Source: Actinophytocola sp035995025 | Lineage (GTDB): Bacteria > Actinomycetota > Actinomycetes > Mycobacteriales > Pseudonocardiaceae | Assembly: GCA_035995025.1 (NCBI GenBank) | Contig: DASYKY010000099.1 | Coordinates: 1 to 64,000 of the forward strand | Reading direction: 5' to 3' | Length of the DNA stretch: 64,000 nt | Part shown: in pieces, positions 41,411 through 50,778 of the stretch | Layout of the letters: each line of letters starts with the position of its first letter | How positions within the stretch are numbered: position 1 is the first letter of the stretch | The notes under the pieces: generated by a model | What the model saw: only the letters and a program-made list of their open reading frames with translations | Database searches by the model: none | Told to the model about the DNA's origin: nothing | Position numbers and translations under genes: made by a program

Positions 41411-42841
41411 TCAGCCCGCGGCGACCTCCGGCGGGGCAACCTCCGCAGGCGCCACGTCCAAGGGGACGACTTCCACCGGGGCCGCCACTTCCGGGGTCGC
41501 CCGGCTCCTGGCCAGCTCGTCGGACACCAGGGCGGCGAGCCGGTCGAGGCCGAGGTCGATGTCGGCCGCGGTGACCGTGCTGAACGACAGCCGCAGCGAC
41601 CGCACGTCGCCTGCCGCATCGTAGAAGTGGTGCATCGGCGTCCACAGCACGCCGTAGTCCCGCGCGGACCGCTCCAGCAGCGCGTCGTCGACCGGGAACG
41701 GGACGTTCACCACGACGAAGAACCCGCCGCCCGGCACGTTCCAGGTCACCGGCAGCCCGGCGAAGCGGGCCGCGAGCCCGTCGGTCACCCGGGACCTGTT
41801 CTGCGCGTACACCTCCCGCTCGCGCACGGTCGCGGCCACCAGGCTGCAGCCGTGCTCGAGGAGCTTGCCGCCGACGATCGCCTGCGCGAGCGCGGGCGTG
41901 TTGACCGTAAGCATGCTCTTGATCTTCGACAGCTCGTCGGCGAGCAGGCCGACCGTGCCGTCCGCGCCCCGCACCCGCTGGTCGGCCACGACGTAGCCGA
42001 CCCGCGCGCCCGGCAGCACGGTCTTCGCGAACGACCCCAGGTACACCACGCGCCGCCGCTCGTCGATCGCCTTGAGCGTCGGCACCCGGTGCTCCCCCGG
42101 CGAGAGCACGTCGTAGAACAGCCCGTACGGGTTGTCCTCCAGCAGCAGGATGTCCTCCTCGTCCGCGAGCGCCAGCAGCCTGCGCCGCGTCGGCGAGTCC
42201 ATGCTGAGCCCCGACGGGTTCGCGAAGTCCGGCATCACGTAGCACGCCCGCGGCCGCAGGCCCGCCGCGCGTGCCCGCCGGATCGTGGCCAGCAGGTCGT
42301 CGAGGTCGATGCCCGCCTCGCCGCCGGACACCGGCAGCACCGGCATGTCCACCAGCCGCGCCGCGCCGGTCAGCCCGACGTAGGTGGGCGACACCGCGAG
42401 CAGCACGTCCCGCGGCCCGGCCCGCAGCGCGCGCAGCGTGAGGACCATCGCCTCCTGGCAGCCCACGGTGACCACAATGGACTCCGGGTCCACCCGGATC
42501 GCCTCGTCCAGCTCGAGGTTCGTGGCCACCAGGTCGTGGATGATCCCCTTGGTGCGCCCGTACTGGAAGAGCGCCCGGCGCGCGGCGGCCTCGTCGTAGC
42601 CGCGCTCCTCCAGCAGGTGGCGGTGGAAGCGGTCCAGGTACCGCGGCAGCGCCTCGACCTCGTAGAAGTCCTCGTAGGGCCGGCCAGCGGCGAGCGAGAT
42701 CGCGGCCGGGTAGTGGCCGGCGATCTCGTTGAGGAAGTTCATCGAGTTCAGCGCGGGCTCGGTGAGCGACGGGTGCAGGTCCGCGGTGCTCAGCTCGACG
42801 ATCTGGGCGCCGGCGGCGGGATCGACGTCGGCCATGCTCAT
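41411..42841 (-). CDS. hpgT: 4-hydroxyphenylglycine aminotransferase HpgT
   Basis: 476 residues, starting at the ATG coupled to the hmo stop (ATGA). Class I/II PLP aminotransferase: HPSLTEPALNSMNFLNEIAGHYPAAISLAAGRP is characteristic of HpgT; FANPSGLSMD, EDNPYGLFY, and the PLP Lys near 271 in GSFAKTVLPGARVGYV. It transaminates 4-hydroxyphenylglyoxylate (or the 3,5-dihydroxy analogue) to the phenylglycine, using tyrosine as donor in known pathways. The last about 35 residues form a Val/Ala/Pro/Glu repeat tail (EVAAPVEVVPLDVAPAEVAP) not usual for the family. Last gene of the P450-hydrolase-hmo-hpgT operon. Confidence 0.9.
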   Translation of the reverse strand: MSMADVDPAAGAQIVELSTADLHPSLTEPALNSMNFLNEIAGHYPAAISLAAGRPYEDFYEVEALPRYLDRFHRHLLEERGYDEAAARRALFQYGRTKGIIHDLVATNLELDEAIRVDPESIVVTVGCQEAMVLTLRALRAGPRDVLLAVSPTYVGLTGAARLVDMPVLPVSGGEAGIDLDDLLATIRRARAAGLRPRACYVMPDFANPSGLSMDSPTRRRLLALADEEDILLLEDNPYGLFYDVLSPGEHRVPTLKAIDERRRVVYLGSFAKTVLPGARVGYVVADQRVRGADGTVGLLADELSKIKSMLTVNTPALAQAIVGGKLLEHGCSLVAATVREREVYAQNRSRVTDGLAARFAGLPVTWNVPGGGFFVVVNVPFPVDDALLERSARDYGVLWTPMHHFYDAAGDVRSLRLSFSTVTAADIDLGLDRLAALVSDELARSRATPEVAAPVEVVPLDVAPAEVAPPEVAAG

Positions 42842-43932
42842 CCGGGCCCTCGCATCCAGACGGTGGACAGGGACCGTGCCGCGGCGATGTCGGCGCAGCC
42901 GGCGAGCGTCAGATCCTCGCGCAGCTCGGTCGCCAGCAGCGACAGCACCTGGCCCGCGCCACGCGTGCCGTCGACGGCCAGACCGTAGAGCACCGGCCGG
43001 CCGACCAGCACGCCCCGGGCGCCGAGCGCGAGTGCGCGCAGGACGTCGGTGCCGGACTGGATGCCGCCGTCCAGCAGCACCTCGCACCGGTCACCAACCG
43101 CCTCGACGACACCCGGCAGCGCGGCGATGCTCGGTGCCGCGCCGTCCAGCTGCCGGCCGCCGTGGTTGGACACCACGACCGCGTCCACTCCGGACTCGAC
43201 GGCAAGGACGGCGTCCCGCGGGTCGAGGATGCCCTTGATCACCAACGGAAGCGTGGTCCGGGCGCGCAGCCACTCGACGTCCGCCCAGCCGAGACCGGAC
43301 TCGAACGTCGCCGCCGCGTGCGCCGCGAGCGCCGACTCGCCGGGAGCGGCGTCGTGCGCATGACTCGCCGCACCCTCGAGGTTTGCCGCGACGATGCCCG
43401 CCGGCAGGCTGAACGCATTGCGCATGTCGCGCAGGCGCCTGCCAAGGACCGGCAGGTCCGCGGTCAGCATCAGCGCCTGGCAGCCCGCCCGCTCCGCTCG
43501 CGCGACCAGGTGCTCCACGACGGAACGGTCGCGCTGCCAGTACAGCTGGAACCAGGTGTCCGCACCGACCTTCGCGATCTCCTCCAGCCGGACGCTGGCC
43601 ACCGTGCTGATCACGTACGGGATCCCGGCCACGCGGGCGGCCTCGGCGGCGGCGAGCTCCCCGTCCGGATGCACGAGGCGCTGGTAGGCCATCGGCGCCA
43701 CGGCCACCGGCATGCTCGCGTGCGTGGCCATCAGTCGGCAGGTCGTGCTCGCGCGCGCGAACCCGGCGAGCATGCGCGGAAGCAGGGCGATCGCATCGAG
43801 CGCGGTCCGATTCGCGGCGAGAGTGACCTCTCCCCCGCTGCCGCCGGACACGTAGTCCCACACCTCCGGCGGCAGCGCGGCCTCGGCCAGCCGCGCGAAG
43901 TCGGCCAGGCACACGGGTTGCGAGTCACCCAT
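42838..43932 (-). CDS. hmo: 4-hydroxymandelate oxidase Hmo
   Basis: 364 residues, FMN-dependent alpha-hydroxyacid oxidase. MPVAVAPMAYQRLVHPDGE, WFQLYWQRDR, ALMLTADLPVLGRR, and VVSNHGGRQLDG with the catalytic His near 255, then DGGIQSGTDVLRALALGARGVLVGRP. Within HPG pathways it oxidises 4-hydroxymandelate to 4-hydroxyphenylglyoxylate, the HpgT substrate. The third HPG enzyme, hydroxymandelate synthase, is not in the window. Start overlaps the hydrolase stop by 8 nt. Confidence 0.9.
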   Translation of the reverse strand: MGDSQPVCLADFARLAEAALPPEVWDYVSGGSGGEVTLAANRTALDAIALLPRMLAGFARASTTCRLMATHASMPVAVAPMAYQRLVHPDGELAAAEAARVAGIPYVISTVASVRLEEIAKVGADTWFQLYWQRDRSVVEHLVARAERAGCQALMLTADLPVLGRRLRDMRNAFSLPAGIVAANLEGAASHAHDAAPGESALAAHAAATFESGLGWADVEWLRARTTLPLVIKGILDPRDAVLAVESGVDAVVVSNHGGRQLDGAAPSIAALPGVVEAVGDRCEVLLDGGIQSGTDVLRALALGARGVLVGRPVLYGLAVDGTRGAGQVLSLLATELREDLTLAGCADIAAARSLSTVWMRGPG

Positions 43933-44863
43933 CGGCGAGGTTCTTCCGCAGGTACCCGGCGGCCTGCGCGACGGCCTGCCGGGCGCCGTCGAGCACGCCG
44001 GACATCGTGAAGAACCCGTGCGCCATGCCGTCGTAGCGGGTCAGCTCGACCGGCACGCCCGCGTCGCGCAGCCGGTTCGCGTACGCCTCGCCCTCGTCGC
44101 ACAGCGGGTCGTACTCGGCGGTGATCACCAGCGCGGGCGGCAGGCCGGCGAGGTCGGCGGCGAGCAGCGGGGAGACGAGCGGGTCACGCCCGTCCTGCGG
44201 CGTGGACAGATAGTTGCGCCAGTACCAGTCGACCGAGTGCTGGTTGAACATGTAGCGGTCGTCGTTGTCCCGCAACGACTCCGTGTCCGCGTGGTAGCAG
44301 GTGTTGGGGTACACGAGCAGCTGGGCGGCCAGCGCCGGGCCGCCCAGGTCGCGGGCCCGCAGCGACACGACCGCGGCCAGGTTGCCGCCCGCGCTGTCGC
44401 CGCCGACCGCGATCCGGTTCCGGTCCGCGCCCAGCTCGGCGGCGTTGTCCGCGACCCACGCCGCGGCCGCGAGACAGTCGTGCACCGCGGCCGGGAACGG
44501 GTGCTCGGGGGCGAGCCGGTAGCCCGGCGTCACGACCTGGCAGCCGGCGGCGTTGGCCAGCGCGCGGCACACGCCGTCGGAGGTCTCGATGCTGCCGAGG
44601 GTCCAGCCGCCGCCGAAGAAGTACACCAGTGTCGCGAGTGGACCGTCCAGGTCCGGCCGGTAGATACGGACCGGCAGCTCGCCCTCCGGGCCGGGGAACG
44701 TGCGGTCGGTGACGTGGTGCACGGGCTCGGCGTCGCCGCCGCCCGCGCGGATGTCGGCCAGGTCGGCCGCCCGCGCCTCGGCCAGCGTCATCTCGTAGAG
44801 CGGCGTCGCACGGGCGGCGAGCCGCCGCTCGCGCATCGCCGCCAGCACGGGGTCAAGCGGCAC
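43925..44863 (-). CDS. Alpha/beta hydrolase (HSL/acetyl-hydrolase family)
   Basis: 312 residues. Oxyanion-hole motif reads YFFGGGWTLG (first His of HGGG replaced by Phe), nucleophile GDSAGGNLA near 156, EYDPLCDEGEAYA (Asp) and DGMAHGFF (His). Member of the hormone-sensitive-lipase family. Coupled to P450 (11 nt overlap) and hmo (8 nt overlap), so it very probably works in the same pathway, for example by releasing a hydroxy acid from an ester or thioester. That role is inferred. Confidence 0.87.
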   Translation of the reverse strand: MPLDPVLAAMRERRLAARATPLYEMTLAEARAADLADIRAGGGDAEPVHHVTDRTFPGPEGELPVRIYRPDLDGPLATLVYFFGGGWTLGSIETSDGVCRALANAAGCQVVTPGYRLAPEHPFPAAVHDCLAAAAWVADNAAELGADRNRIAVGGDSAGGNLAAVVSLRARDLGGPALAAQLLVYPNTCYHADTESLRDNDDRYMFNQHSVDWYWRNYLSTPQDGRDPLVSPLLAADLAGLPPALVITAEYDPLCDEGEAYANRLRDAGVPVELTRYDGMAHGFFTMSGVLDGARQAVAQAAGYLRKNLADG

Positions 44864-46079
44864 CGCGCCGCCCGGTGGTCACGAGGATCTCGCCGTAGCC
44901 GCGTACCAGCAGCAGCCTGCTGCGGGTCGGTTCGCCCGCGATCGCGAGCTCCGGGAACCGGCGGAACAGCCGGGGGAACGCGAGCCGTCCCTCCAGCCGG
45001 GAGAGCGCGGCGCCGAGGCAGAAGTAGGCGCCGGCGCCGAAGCTGATGTTGGTGACGTCGGCGCGGTCCGGGTCGAAGGCATCCGGGTTGTCGAACTTCC
45101 GCGGGCAGTGGTTGGCCGCGCCGAGCGAGATCATCACCAGGCCGTCCTTCGGGATCGGCACCCCGAACAGCTCGGTGTCCTCGGCGGCGATCCGGGTCAG
45201 CAGCTGCACCGGGTTGTCCCAGCGCAGGATCTCCTCGACGCAGCGCGACGCGACGTCGGCGTCCGCGCGCACCCGCTCCAGGAGGTCGGGCCGGGCGAGC
45301 AGCGGCGCCAGCCCGTTGCCCAGCAGGTTCATGGTGGTCACGAAGCTCGCGTTGAGCAGGATGATGAGGTTGGCGACCAGCTCGATGTCGGTCAGCCGGT
45401 CGTCACCGGAGTCGATGAGCCGGACCAGGTCGCTCACCAGGTCGGTGCCGGGGTTGGCCCGGCGCTCGGCGATCAGGCGCAGGTAGTAGTCGGTGAGCTC
45501 CAGGACCGCCTCGTCGGCCGAGTCCAGGTTCCCTTCGCTCTTGCCGCCGAAGTCGAGGTAGCGGTCGATGCGCCGCGCCCGGTCCCGGAACCAGACCAGG
45601 TCGGAGTCCGGCAGGTCCAGCAGCAGTCCGATCACTTTGATGGGGAACTGGTAGCCGAACTCGTTGACGAAGTCGACCGGATCGCCGTCCGCACCCAGCT
45701 CTTCCATCCGGTCGAGCAGGCCGTCGATCGCCGTGATCAGGTCCGGCTCCATCGCGGCGATCCGCCGCGGGGTGAACGCCTTGTTGAACAGCCGGCGCAT
45801 CCGCCCGTGGTCCGGCTCGGTGATGAACATCATCGAGCGCGACAGCGTGGCGAGCACGGGGTGGTCGAGCTTGTCCAGCGGACCCAGGACCTTCTGGAAC
45901 CGTTGGTGGCGCAGGACCTCGTCGGCGGCGTCGAACCCGTTCGCGACGGCCGAGTAGACCGCCGTCTTCGGGTCGAGCGCGGACGCGGGCCCCAGCTCGT
46001 GCAGCTTCGCGTACCACGGGTACGGATCGTTCCGGGCGTCCTCGGTGTACAGCTCGGCAACGATCGCGTCGGCGTCCAT
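44853..46079 (-). CDS. Cytochrome P450
   Basis: 408 residues, GGAAAGGA ribosome-binding site. Heme loop FGAGAYFCLGAALSRLEGRLA with ligand Cys near 353; ExxR as EEILRWDNPVQLLTR. The I-helix reads LLNASFVTTMNLLGNGL: the usual acid before the Thr pair (AGxET/DT) is Val here, and the preceding Gly is replaced, so proton delivery must differ. P450s with changed I-helices are known among enzymes acting on carrier-bound or unusual substrates. First gene of the HPG operon. Confidence 0.93.
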   Translation of the reverse strand: MDADAIVAELYTEDARNDPYPWYAKLHELGPASALDPKTAVYSAVANGFDAADEVLRHQRFQKVLGPLDKLDHPVLATLSRSMMFITEPDHGRMRRLFNKAFTPRRIAAMEPDLITAIDGLLDRMEELGADGDPVDFVNEFGYQFPIKVIGLLLDLPDSDLVWFRDRARRIDRYLDFGGKSEGNLDSADEAVLELTDYYLRLIAERRANPGTDLVSDLVRLIDSGDDRLTDIELVANLIILLNASFVTTMNLLGNGLAPLLARPDLLERVRADADVASRCVEEILRWDNPVQLLTRIAAEDTELFGVPIPKDGLVMISLGAANHCPRKFDNPDAFDPDRADVTNISFGAGAYFCLGAALSRLEGRLAFPRLFRRFPELAIAGEPTRSRLLLVRGYGEILVTTGRRGAA

Positions 46080-46119
46080 GTGGTTCTCGTCCTTTCCTTC
46101 TTGCGGTGTAACGCGCTGC

Positions 46120-46156
46120 GGTCCCGGTGGCCGCGCCGTGCGCGACCACCGGGACC
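46120..46156 (-). terminator. Terminator hairpin after SGNH hydrolase 1
   Basis: GGTCCCGGTGG and CCACCGGGACC form a perfect 11-bp stem around a 15-nt loop, 10 nt after the stop of the SGNH gene and before the P450 start. It separates the two transcription units. Confidence 0.65.
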
Positions 46157-46165
46157 ACCACGCCT

Positions 46166-47482
46166 TTAGCGAACGATCAGGTCCAGCGGAATGGCCTCGG
46201 CCATGGCCTTGGAACCGGCGTCGTTCGGGTGGATGTGGTCACCGGAGTCGAACTCGGCCTTGAGCTTCGTCGGGTCCGCCGAGTCACGGAGGATCTTGTC
46301 GAAGTCCACTACCGCGTCGAACTCGTAGCGGTGCTCGCGCAGGTACTGGTTGACCGCGTTGCGGGTCGCCTCCTTCTCCGCCGTCCACACCGCGCCCGGC
46401 ACGGCCAGCCCGTTGAACGGGCCGAGCGTGCCGATGATCACCTGAAGGCCGCGCTGGCGGGCCTGCTGGTTGATCTGCCGCAGCGAGGCGATGATCTTGT
46501 CGGCCGGGTCGTTGGTCATCCAGATGTCGTTGATGCCCAGGTCCACCACGACCACGTGCGTGCTGGTCTCGGAGAACACGTCCTCGTTCAGCCGGGACAG
46601 CGCGTTGGCACCGAGCTCGAAGAAGCCCGAGAAGCCGCCGTCACCGGGCTCGGGGCCCTCGTGGTTGAGCCGCGAACCGGCGAGACCGAGGTTCAGTACG
46701 CCCGGGATGTCGCCGTGCTTGACCTTGAACAGCCGGTCGGCGAGCTGGTCGGGCCAGCGCATGTTGCCGTTGAACGTGGTGCCGTTGCCGTCGGCGATCG
46801 AGTCGCCGAACACGCCGACGGTGCCTGCCGCGTCGGAGCGGAGCACGTCCACGCTGGACAGGAAGAACCAGCAGCAGGTGCGCTCGGTGGTATAGCCCTC
46901 ACCGCCCGGGGCCGTCGCCAGGTCACCGTTGCCGACGAAGTTGCTCTGCCTGGTCGTCGAGTGGAATGTGGTCAGGCCGGTGGGCGTCGGGAAGTAGACG
47001 CTCACCACGAGGTCCTGGTCGTCGGCCAGCCGCATGTCGATCGGGTCGCTCAGCAGCTCGGCGCCCTGGTGGATGGTCGCCGTCGCGGAGCCGTTGAAGC
47101 GCAGCTCCTTGGTGGTGGTGGCGTCGATGTCCGACAGGACGGGCGTCGACGTGTTCGGCTTGGCGACCGTGGCGCGGCCGACCTCGACGGCCTTCTCGCC
47201 ATGGATGTTCGTCAGTCGAATCCGGATCTTGGCGCCCCCGACGGACGTGTGCACGATCATGCGCACGCTCTGGTTGTTCAACCCGGTGAAGGTCGAACCA
47301 CTTGAGTTGCCCCGGGTCACGGACGTGGCCCAGGTGCCAACCCACTCGGGAGACGAGTGTCCCCGAGCCCCTTGCTCGGCCGCTTCACCCGAGTTGGCCG
47401 CGACCAACGCGGTCGACACGACTGCGGCGAGCAGTCCCGTGGCGATCAGCGAGCGCGAACGCCACTTCTTGGGAATCGTCAT
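46166..47482 (-). CDS. Secreted SGNH/GDSL hydrolase, copy 1
   Basis: 438 residues from MTIPKKWRSRS at 47482 with GGAGG 9 nt upstream; an earlier in-frame ATG at 47530 has no ribosome-binding site. Signal peptide about 1-34. After a beta-rich N-terminal domain, the SGNH domain has GVFGDSIADGNGTTF (Ser near 227), the Gly block GLAGSRL, GINDIW (Asn), and the C-terminal DHIHPND (Asp/His). Closest to the SGNH lipase/esterase family of secreted Streptomyces enzymes. A near-identical paralogue lies at 57123-58436, with similar promoter region. Confidence 0.9.
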   Translation of the reverse strand: MTIPKKWRSRSLIATGLLAAVVSTALVAANSGEAAEQGARGHSSPEWVGTWATSVTRGNSSGSTFTGLNNQSVRMIVHTSVGGAKIRIRLTNIHGEKAVEVGRATVAKPNTSTPVLSDIDATTTKELRFNGSATATIHQGAELLSDPIDMRLADDQDLVVSVYFPTPTGLTTFHSTTRQSNFVGNGDLATAPGGEGYTTERTCCWFFLSSVDVLRSDAAGTVGVFGDSIADGNGTTFNGNMRWPDQLADRLFKVKHGDIPGVLNLGLAGSRLNHEGPEPGDGGFSGFFELGANALSRLNEDVFSETSTHVVVVDLGINDIWMTNDPADKIIASLRQINQQARQRGLQVIIGTLGPFNGLAVPGAVWTAEKEATRNAVNQYLREHRYEFDAVVDFDKILRDSADPTKLKAEFDSGDHIHPNDAGSKAMAEAIPLDLIVR

Positions 47483-47844
47483 TCGGTGGAACCTCCAGAA
47501 AACGACCGAGAGCAGACGGGACCCGGCCATGAGTTAGTCGCGGGGAACGTAGTACCGCCACCGAATCCACGTCAATCGCGTCGGCAAACTTGGGCGCGTT
47601 GTTCGTATGTCCAGCCCAACGTTTTATGACCATCCGGGCCACCCGGCAACACAGCGCGATCTCCCGGTCGCGCGGTGCTACTCCGCTGGTCGGCCGCCGT
47701 GTCCATACTGTTGCCGAATCCCCTGCCCGGCAACGCAACCATGCTGGCCTCCACTCGTGTCGGGCGGTAGTGTGCACCGCTGTATCGGCCACGGTGGCAC
47801 AAAAACAATATCTAAACCGCGAATGGTTGCGTGGAGTAGTGGGC
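47483..47844. promoter_or_regulatory. Divergent promoter region between SGNH 1 and ligase 1
   Basis: 362 bp without a supported gene. It contains two CCCGGCAAC elements (47642 and 47726), the second part of an inverted repeat GTTGCCG...CGGCAAC (47710-47734). The first 200 bp and the last 22 bp reappear upstream of SGNH copy 2; the middle is missing there. Confidence 0.55.
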
Positions 47845-49464
47845 ATGGATTTCGAGAACGGCCGGCCGGTTACTTATGTCGTGCGCGCTCTGGAGCTGTT
47901 CCAGAATTATGGCGAGCGTGCGGCATTGGTCGGCGGGGAGCTGCGGCTCACTTATTCCGAAGTTCGTAACGAAGTACTCCGAATGGCCCTCTCTTTGCGC
48001 GCGTTTGGCGTCACCCCCGGCTCGAACATTCTGGTCATGGTCGCCAATCCGGTCGAAGGGCCCATCCTGCAGCTCGCGGTGCACCTGATCGGCTGCCGGT
48101 CCTTCTGGGTCGCGCCGGTCACGGCGCGTCGCGAGATCGACGAGTACGTCCGGCTCTCCGGCGCGGACCTGTTCCTCTACGACGCCCGCACGCAGGGCGC
48201 GCTCGGCGCCGAGATCACCTCCGCGCTGTCGGTGCCGGTGCTCTGCCTCGGCCCGGACGGCGTCGGCCCGGACCTGCTGGCGGTCCCGCCGGGCGAGCCG
48301 TTCCCGCCGGACCTCGACCCGGCGGACGTCGCCGCGGGTGGCGAGCCCGAGGCGGTGTTCCAGACCAGCGGCACCACCGGGACGCCGAAGCTGGTGCACC
48401 TCCCCCACGACTTCTTCCAGCAGGTGCTCGCCATCGCCGAGCAGCAGTTCCTCGCCGCGAGCGCGCCGCTGCTGCGGCATCTGTCCAGCTCGCCGATGTG
48501 GCTGGTGAGCGGGCAGATCACCGCGTTCGTCAACCTGTTCACCGGCGGCGTGCTGTTCCTCGAGGACGCCTGGACGCCCGGGAAGTTCCTGGCCACCGTG
48601 GACCGCGAGAAGATCAACTCCACGTTCATGTCGCCGCCGATGCTCTACGAGGTCCTCGACCACCCCGCGGCCGCGACCACGGACATGAGCCAGATGTTCA
48701 TGTTCAACATCGGCGCGGGCCCGGCCGCCCCGTCCCGCCTGCGCCAGGCGATCGGCCTGTGGGGCCCGGTGATCCGCATCGTCTACGGGCTCTCCGAGTC
48801 GGTGGTGACCACCGCGCTGCCCGGGCTGACGGAGGACCCGGCCCACCCCGAGCGGCTACGGTCGGCCGGCACTCCGTACGGCGACGTGCGGCTGGAGATC
48901 CGCGACGAGGAGGGCAAGCCGGTCGAGACCGGTGTGGACGGCGAGATCTGGATCTCCAGCAGATTGAACTTCGCCGGCTACTGGGGCGCCCCGGAGCTCA
49001 CCGCCGAGACGCTGGTGGACGGCTGGGTGCGCACCTGCGACGTCGGCCACCTCGACGAGCACGGCTTCGTGTACATAGTGGACCGCACCACCGACATGAT
49101 CATCACCCACCGCCGGTCGTGGAACATCTACTGCCGGCCGATCGAGGACATCCTCGCCGCGCACCCGCAGGTCCGCGCGGCCGCGGTGATCGGCGTGCCC
49201 GACCAGGGGGTCGGTGAGGTCGTCCACGCGTACGTCGTGCGCAGGCCGGACGCGACGGTCACCGGCGAGGAGCTGGCGGCCATGGTGGGCGAGCAGCTCA
49301 ACGACATGTGGCAGCCGCGCGCCGTGGACTTCCTCGACGCGCTGCCGCTGACCCGGGCGAACAAGGTGGACAAGAAGGCGCTGCGCGAGCGGTACGCGGC
49401 CGGGCGACAGACCGAGCCCGCGGCCGCCGGCATCGGCGTCAACGCGATCGGTGACGGCGGATGA
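47845..49464 (+). CDS. Free-standing adenylate-forming ligase 1
   Basis: 539 residues, ATG with GGAG 9 nt upstream. ANL superfamily: core AVFQTSGTTGTPKLVHLP (P loop, A3), FMFNIGAGPAAPSRLRQ, IVYGLSESVVTTALPG (A5), RLRSAGTPYGDVRLEIRD (A5/A6), GWVRTCDVGHLDEHGFVYIVDRTTDMIITH (A7/A8), and the C-terminal KVDKKALRERY (A10 Lys). The YGLSE motif fits an acyl- or aryl-acid ligase more than an amino-acid A domain. Likely loads an acid onto the carrier protein at 60251 or onto CoA. Overlaps the MFS gene by 4 nt. Confidence 0.9.
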   Translation: MDFENGRPVTYVVRALELFQNYGERAALVGGELRLTYSEVRNEVLRMALSLRAFGVTPGSNILVMVANPVEGPILQLAVHLIGCRSFWVAPVTARREIDEYVRLSGADLFLYDARTQGALGAEITSALSVPVLCLGPDGVGPDLLAVPPGEPFPPDLDPADVAAGGEPEAVFQTSGTTGTPKLVHLPHDFFQQVLAIAEQQFLAASAPLLRHLSSSPMWLVSGQITAFVNLFTGGVLFLEDAWTPGKFLATVDREKINSTFMSPPMLYEVLDHPAAATTDMSQMFMFNIGAGPAAPSRLRQAIGLWGPVIRIVYGLSESVVTTALPGLTEDPAHPERLRSAGTPYGDVRLEIRDEEGKPVETGVDGEIWISSRLNFAGYWGAPELTAETLVDGWVRTCDVGHLDEHGFVYIVDRTTDMIITHRRSWNIYCRPIEDILAAHPQVRAAAVIGVPDQGVGEVVHAYVVRRPDATVTGEELAAMVGEQLNDMWQPRAVDFLDALPLTRANKVDKKALRERYAAGRQTEPAAAGIGVNAIGDGG

Positions 49465-50765
49465 GTCCACGCGCCCGCTTCGTAGCGCTGTTCGCCGCGG
49501 ACGTCATCTCGGTGCTCGGCACCCGGGTGTCGATGCTCGCGATCCCGTGGCTGGTGCTCGTCACCACGGGCAGTCCGACGTACATGGGCCTCGTCGCGGG
49601 CGCGGAGATGCTGCCGTACGTGATCTCGGGCGTGGTGGCCACCCCGTTCGCCGACCGCTTCGGGCTGCGCCGCACGACGATCGTCACCGATGCGGGCAGC
49701 GCGCTCGCCATGGCAGCCATCACGTTCGCCCCGCACATGGGCTTCGGCACGCTGGTCGTGCTCGTCGCCGTCGCCGGACTGCTGCGCGGGCTCGGCGACC
49801 GGGTCAAGCACGTGCTCCTCCGCCCGCTCGCGGAGGAGGCCGGCGTACCTATGCTGCGGGTGACCACCGCGTACGAGGGCTTCTCCCGCACGGCCATGCT
49901 AGTCGGCGGCTCCATCGGCGGGCTGCTGATCTTCTGGTTCGGCGCGGCAGGCGCGATCTGGCTGGACGCGGTGACGTTCGCGCTGTGCGCGGCCATCGTC
50001 GCGGCGGTCGTGCCCGCCGCGGAGCCGACCGCGGCGCCGCCGGACAAGGCGGACCGCGAGCCGTACCTGGTTGCGCTGCGTGGCGGGTTCCGGGCGTTGT
50101 GGGCGGACCCGCTGCTGCCCAGCATGATCGCGATGCTGTTCGTGCTCAACCTTTTCAACCAGGCACTCGTCGCGGTGTTCATCCCGCTGTGGGTCGAGGA
50201 CGCCACGCACACGCCGGCCGCGCTGGGCCTGCTGTTCGGTACGTTCGCGGCGGGCGCGGTGCTCGGCAGCATCGCGTTCACCGTGCTGGCCCCGCGACTC
50301 AAGATGTACAAGGTGTTCATGCTGGGTGCCGCGCTGGCCGGCGCGCCGCGGCTGCTGATCCTCGGTGTGACCCAGGACCTGGTGTTGGTGTGCACGGTGA
50401 CCTTCCTGTCCGGGCTCGCGATGGCCGCGGTGAACCCGGTCATCGGCGCGATGCTCTACCAGCGGATTCCGCCGAAGCTGCAGACCCGCGCGTTCGGTGT
50501 GTGCATGGCCGTCACGTTCACCGGCGTGCCGATCGGCGGCGTCCTCGCCGGGCTCGCGGTCGCCGGATTCGACCTGACACCGGCGATCCTCGTGGGCGGG
50601 GCGCTCTGTGCGGCCGCAACCGCGGTGGTGTGGCTACGGTCCCGGTCGATCGCCGACGTGCCGGCAGAGGCGGTGGCGGAAGCGGCGGCCGAGACCGAGC
50701 CGCCGGCAGCGTCACAGCCGGCGTCACAGCCGGCGTCACAGTCAGCTTCGCAACCATCGTCCTAA
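49461..50765 (+). CDS. MFS exporter 1
   Basis: 434 residues, ATGA overlap with ligase 1. Twelve hydrophobic helices, PFADRFGLRRTTIVTDAG as the loop-2 motif, and a repeat in the second half. The C-terminal tail is a short repeat of Ala-Ser-Gln-Pro (ASQPASQPASQSASQ). DHA1-like drug/metabolite exporter, suited to product export or self-protection. Confidence 0.9.
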   Translation: MSPRARFVALFAADVISVLGTRVSMLAIPWLVLVTTGSPTYMGLVAGAEMLPYVISGVVATPFADRFGLRRTTIVTDAGSALAMAAITFAPHMGFGTLVVLVAVAGLLRGLGDRVKHVLLRPLAEEAGVPMLRVTTAYEGFSRTAMLVGGSIGGLLIFWFGAAGAIWLDAVTFALCAAIVAAVVPAAEPTAAPPDKADREPYLVALRGGFRALWADPLLPSMIAMLFVLNLFNQALVAVFIPLWVEDATHTPAALGLLFGTFAAGAVLGSIAFTVLAPRLKMYKVFMLGAALAGAPRLLILGVTQDLVLVCTVTFLSGLAMAAVNPVIGAMLYQRIPPKLQTRAFGVCMAVTFTGVPIGGVLAGLAVAGFDLTPAILVGGALCAAATAVVWLRSRSIADVPAEAVAEAAAETEPPAASQPASQPASQSASQPSS

Positions 50766-50778
50766 CCGGACAGAACGG

